From: Thioclava sp. SK-1
GTDB lineage: Bacteria > Pseudomonadota > Alphaproteobacteria > Rhodobacterales > Rhodobacteraceae
Direction of reading: 5' to 3'
Assembly: GCF_001705665.1 (NCBI RefSeq)
Contig: NZ_MDHA01000026.1
Coordinates: forward strand, 1 to 64,000
DNA length: 64,000 nucleotides
Of this stretch, positions 62,424-64,000 are shown piece by piece. The notes under the pieces are model-generated. The model worked only from the letters and a program-made list of their open reading frames with translations, was not told where the DNA came from and did no database searches. The position numbers and the translations under genes are program-made. The first letter of the stretch is position 1. Each line of letters begins with the position of its first letter.

Positions 62424-63209
62424 ATGCGCATTCTCATCACAAATGACGACGGGATCAACGCACCAGGGCTTGAGGTGCTTTTGCATATTGCGCAATCGCT
62501 GGCTGGGCCTGAGGGGGAAGTTTGGACCGTCGCGCCGGCGTTTGAACAATCGGGGGTGGGCCATTGTATCAGCTATGCACGCCCCTTTATGATCGCCAAG
62601 TTGGGTCCAAACCGCTATGCGGCGGAAGGTAGTCCGGCGGATTGCGTTTTGGCGGGCTTGTATGAGGTGTTGCAAGATACGCGGCCGGATCTGATATTAT
62701 CTGGTGTCAACAGCGGGAATAATTCTGCAGAAAATGCATTATATTCTGGCACCTTAGGTGGCGCAATGGAAGCTGCACTGCAAGGGATCCCGGCCATCGG
62801 GTTAAGCCAGTTCAAAGGACCAAAGACCGCTGCCTTGGATGATCCTTTTGAGGCAGCGCGCGTGCACGGCCCTGATCTGGTTCGCAAGTTGTGGGAAAAC
62901 GGGATTTGGGATGATGGCGCCTATCGGGTGTTTTATTCGATCAACTTTCCGCCGGTCGGCGCCGCCGATGTCAAAGGCACGAAAGTGGCCGCGCAAGGCT
63001 ATCGCAGTGACAGTTTCTTTTCCGTCAGCCCCGCCAAAGCGCCAAATGGTCGCACCTTCCTTTGGGTGAAGGGCGGGCCGCAGCATACCCCTACACAGCC
63101 GGGCACAGATGCTGCGCTGAACCTTGAAGGTTATATTTCTGTGACGCCGATGCGGGCGGATTTAACGGCTTATGATGTTTTGGCCGATCTGGAGGCACGT
63201 CTGGCATGA
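62424..63209 (+). CDS. surE: 5'/3'-nucleotidase SurE
   Basis: 261 aa metal-dependent phosphatase acting on nucleoside monophosphates, linked to stationary-phase survival. [15 protein letters not shown] carries N7/D8/D9 of the metal site; [21 protein letters not shown] and [20 protein letters not shown] are family hallmarks. Its stop overlaps pcm by 4 bp, the classical surE-pcm pairing of proteobacteria. Confidence 0.95.
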   Translation: MRILITNDDGINAPGLEVLLHIAQSLAGPEGEVWTVAPAFEQSGVGHCISYARPFMIAKLGPNRYAAEGSPADCVLAGLYEVLQDTRPDLILSGVNSGNNSAENALYSGTLGGAMEAALQGIPAIGLSQFKGPKTAALDDPFEAARVHGPDLVRKLWENGIWDDGAYRVFYSINFPPVGAADVKGTKVAAQGYRSDSFFSVSPAKAPNGRTFLWVKGGPQHTPTQPGTDAALNLEGYISVTPMRADLTAYDVLADLEARLA

Positions 63210-63877
63210 CCATGACCCCCGGCCCGGACGATCCCAGTGGCAGTGAAGCCGAGCGCAAGATGCGGTTCTTATTCCAGCTCCGCTCTAAGGGTGTGACGGA
63301 TGACCGCGTTTTGCATGCGATGGAACGTATTGATCGCGGGCCGTTCGTGAAAGGGATTTTCGCCGCACGGGCCTATGACGATATGCCGCTGCCTATTGCC
63401 TGTGGGCAGACCATCTCTCAGCCGTCCATCGTCGCGATGATGACACAGGCCCTGGAGATCGGGCCGCGGGATACCGTGTTGGAGGTCGGCACAGGCTCTG
63501 GTTATCAGGCGGCGATTCTGGCAGTTTTGGCGCGGCGGGTCTACACGGTGGATCGCCATCGGCGCCTTGTCCGGGAGGCAGAGACGTTGTTTTCTCATTT
63601 GGATCTGCCCAATATCGTGGCATTGACAGGCGACGGATCATTTGGTCTGCCGGAACAGGCCCCGTTTGATAGAATTATCGTGACCGCCGCTGCCGAAGAC
63701 CCCCCCGGCCCGCTATTGTCGCAGTTGAAACCGGGCGGTATCATGGTGTTGCCGGTCGGTCAGTCTGACACGGTGCAAAGCCTGATCCGCGTCCGGCGGC
63801 TGGAGACAGGGTTTGATTATGAAGAATTGCGCCCGGTGCGGTTCGTGCCGCTGGTCGAAGGACTGGCGACGGATTGA
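63206..63877 (+). CDS. pcm: Protein-L-isoaspartate O-methyltransferase
   Basis: 223 aa. Repairs isoaspartyl residues with [23 protein letters not shown] and the SAM-binding [15 protein letters not shown] near 91-105 are the family motifs; [13 protein letters not shown] and [12 protein letters not shown] follow. It overlaps surE by 4 bp. Confidence 0.94.
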   Translation: MTMTPGPDDPSGSEAERKMRFLFQLRSKGVTDDRVLHAMERIDRGPFVKGIFAARAYDDMPLPIACGQTISQPSIVAMMTQALEIGPRDTVLEVGTGSGYQAAILAVLARRVYTVDRHRRLVREAETLFSHLDLPNIVALTGDGSFGLPEQAPFDRIIVTAAAEDPPGPLLSQLKPGGIMVLPVGQSDTVQSLIRVRRLETGFDYEELRPVRFVPLVEGLATD

Positions 63878-63973
63878 CCGAATGCCCCAAATGTGGCGAT
63901 GATGGTCACGCGACCTGATCCCGGCCCAACAGGTCCCCAAACGGACCGAGACGATGACAAGGACGATGAGCCG

Positions 63974-64000
63974 ATGACCCCCCTTTCCCAGAACCGCAGC
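63974..64000 (+). CDS. Start of the next gene, cut by window end (possibly nlpD-like)
   Basis: An ATG at 63974 opens MTPLSQNRS and runs to the window edge, and the same frame is open from the ATG at 63899. There is too little to identify it. By the usual surE-pcm-nlpD order in proteobacteria a LysM/M23 peptidase gene is expected here; this is inference only. Confidence 0.3.

Noticed and set aside
1-64000. tRNA or rRNA genes
   Set aside because: No cloverleaf-like or rRNA sequence was recognised by eye; a covariance search would be needed to exclude small RNAs.

Overview
The window looks like chromosome of an alphaproteobacterium of the Rhodobacterales (Roseobacter/Rhodobacter group). The grounds are gene content and order (trpG-trpD-trpC-moaC-moeA-lexA, comEC, gltX, gltA; a TagH-type T6SS; an IalB protein; an amine oxidase/DUF1365/CFA synthase lipid cluster), direct-repeat LexA boxes of the GAAC-N7-GAAC type typical of alphaproteobacteria, and moderately GC-rich coding sequence. 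No rRNA, tRNA, CRISPR array or prophage was recognised. All calls come from reading motifs and from remembered family knowledge; no database search was possible.

Layout. 1-440: the tail of an IS3-family element inserted in the frameshifted remnant of a second one. 441-5.5 kb: a LacI-type regulator and a three-subunit membrane dehydrogenase of the gluconate 2-dehydrogenase type (subunit 3, GMC flavoprotein, triheme cytochrome c). 5.9-10.5 kb: small metabolic and regulatory genes (VOC protein, EamA exporter with divergent AraC regulator, LysR regulator with divergent nitronate monooxygenase). 10.5-11.7 kb: decayed DNA with a phzF homologue that has lost its middle and a WcaF-like acetyltransferase remnant, next to nadD. 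12.3-16.5 kb: a small unknown gene with prfC, then the queC-queD-queE operon for 7-deazaguanine (queuosine precursor) synthesis. 16.6-18.7 kb: a potassium channel and two paralogous secreted repeat proteins of unknown function. 19.2-20.9 kb: ettA.

20.96-33.6 kb: a ten-gene type VI secretion operon on the minus strand, in transcription order DUF6931 protein, tagH, tssA, tssB, tssC, hcp, tssE, tssF, tssG, clpV. It supplies sheath, tube, part of the baseplate and the recycling ATPase, but no tssJ, tssK, tssL, tssM, vgrG, PAAR or effector gene is present, so the rest must lie elsewhere or be missing. 33.9-39.1 kb: an IalB-like periplasmic protein, an AT-rich intergenic region, and a tightly overlapping lipid-modification operon (amine-oxidase-type flavoprotein, DUF1365, CFA synthase, SDR) convergent with a DUF2177 membrane protein.

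39.2-51.1 kb: mostly housekeeping and envelope genes: YfgM-like protein, bamB and der; a membrane-anchored RTX-repeat protein; an ATM1-type ABC exporter; a LysM protein; a LOG-family phosphoribohydrolase with an AT-rich 3' end; rarD; and a divergent polysaccharide deacetylase. 51.3-64 kb: the trpGDC-moaC-moeA run and lexA with overlapping SOS boxes, comEC, gltX, gltA with a clear terminator, an atypical SDR, then surE-pcm and the start of the next gene (probably nlpD-like).

The best candidates for something undescribed are the twin secreted repeat proteins at 17.5-18.7 kb, the split T6SS locus, a preQ1-riboswitch-like leader before queC, and a 17-bp perfect inverted repeat at 46.1 kb.
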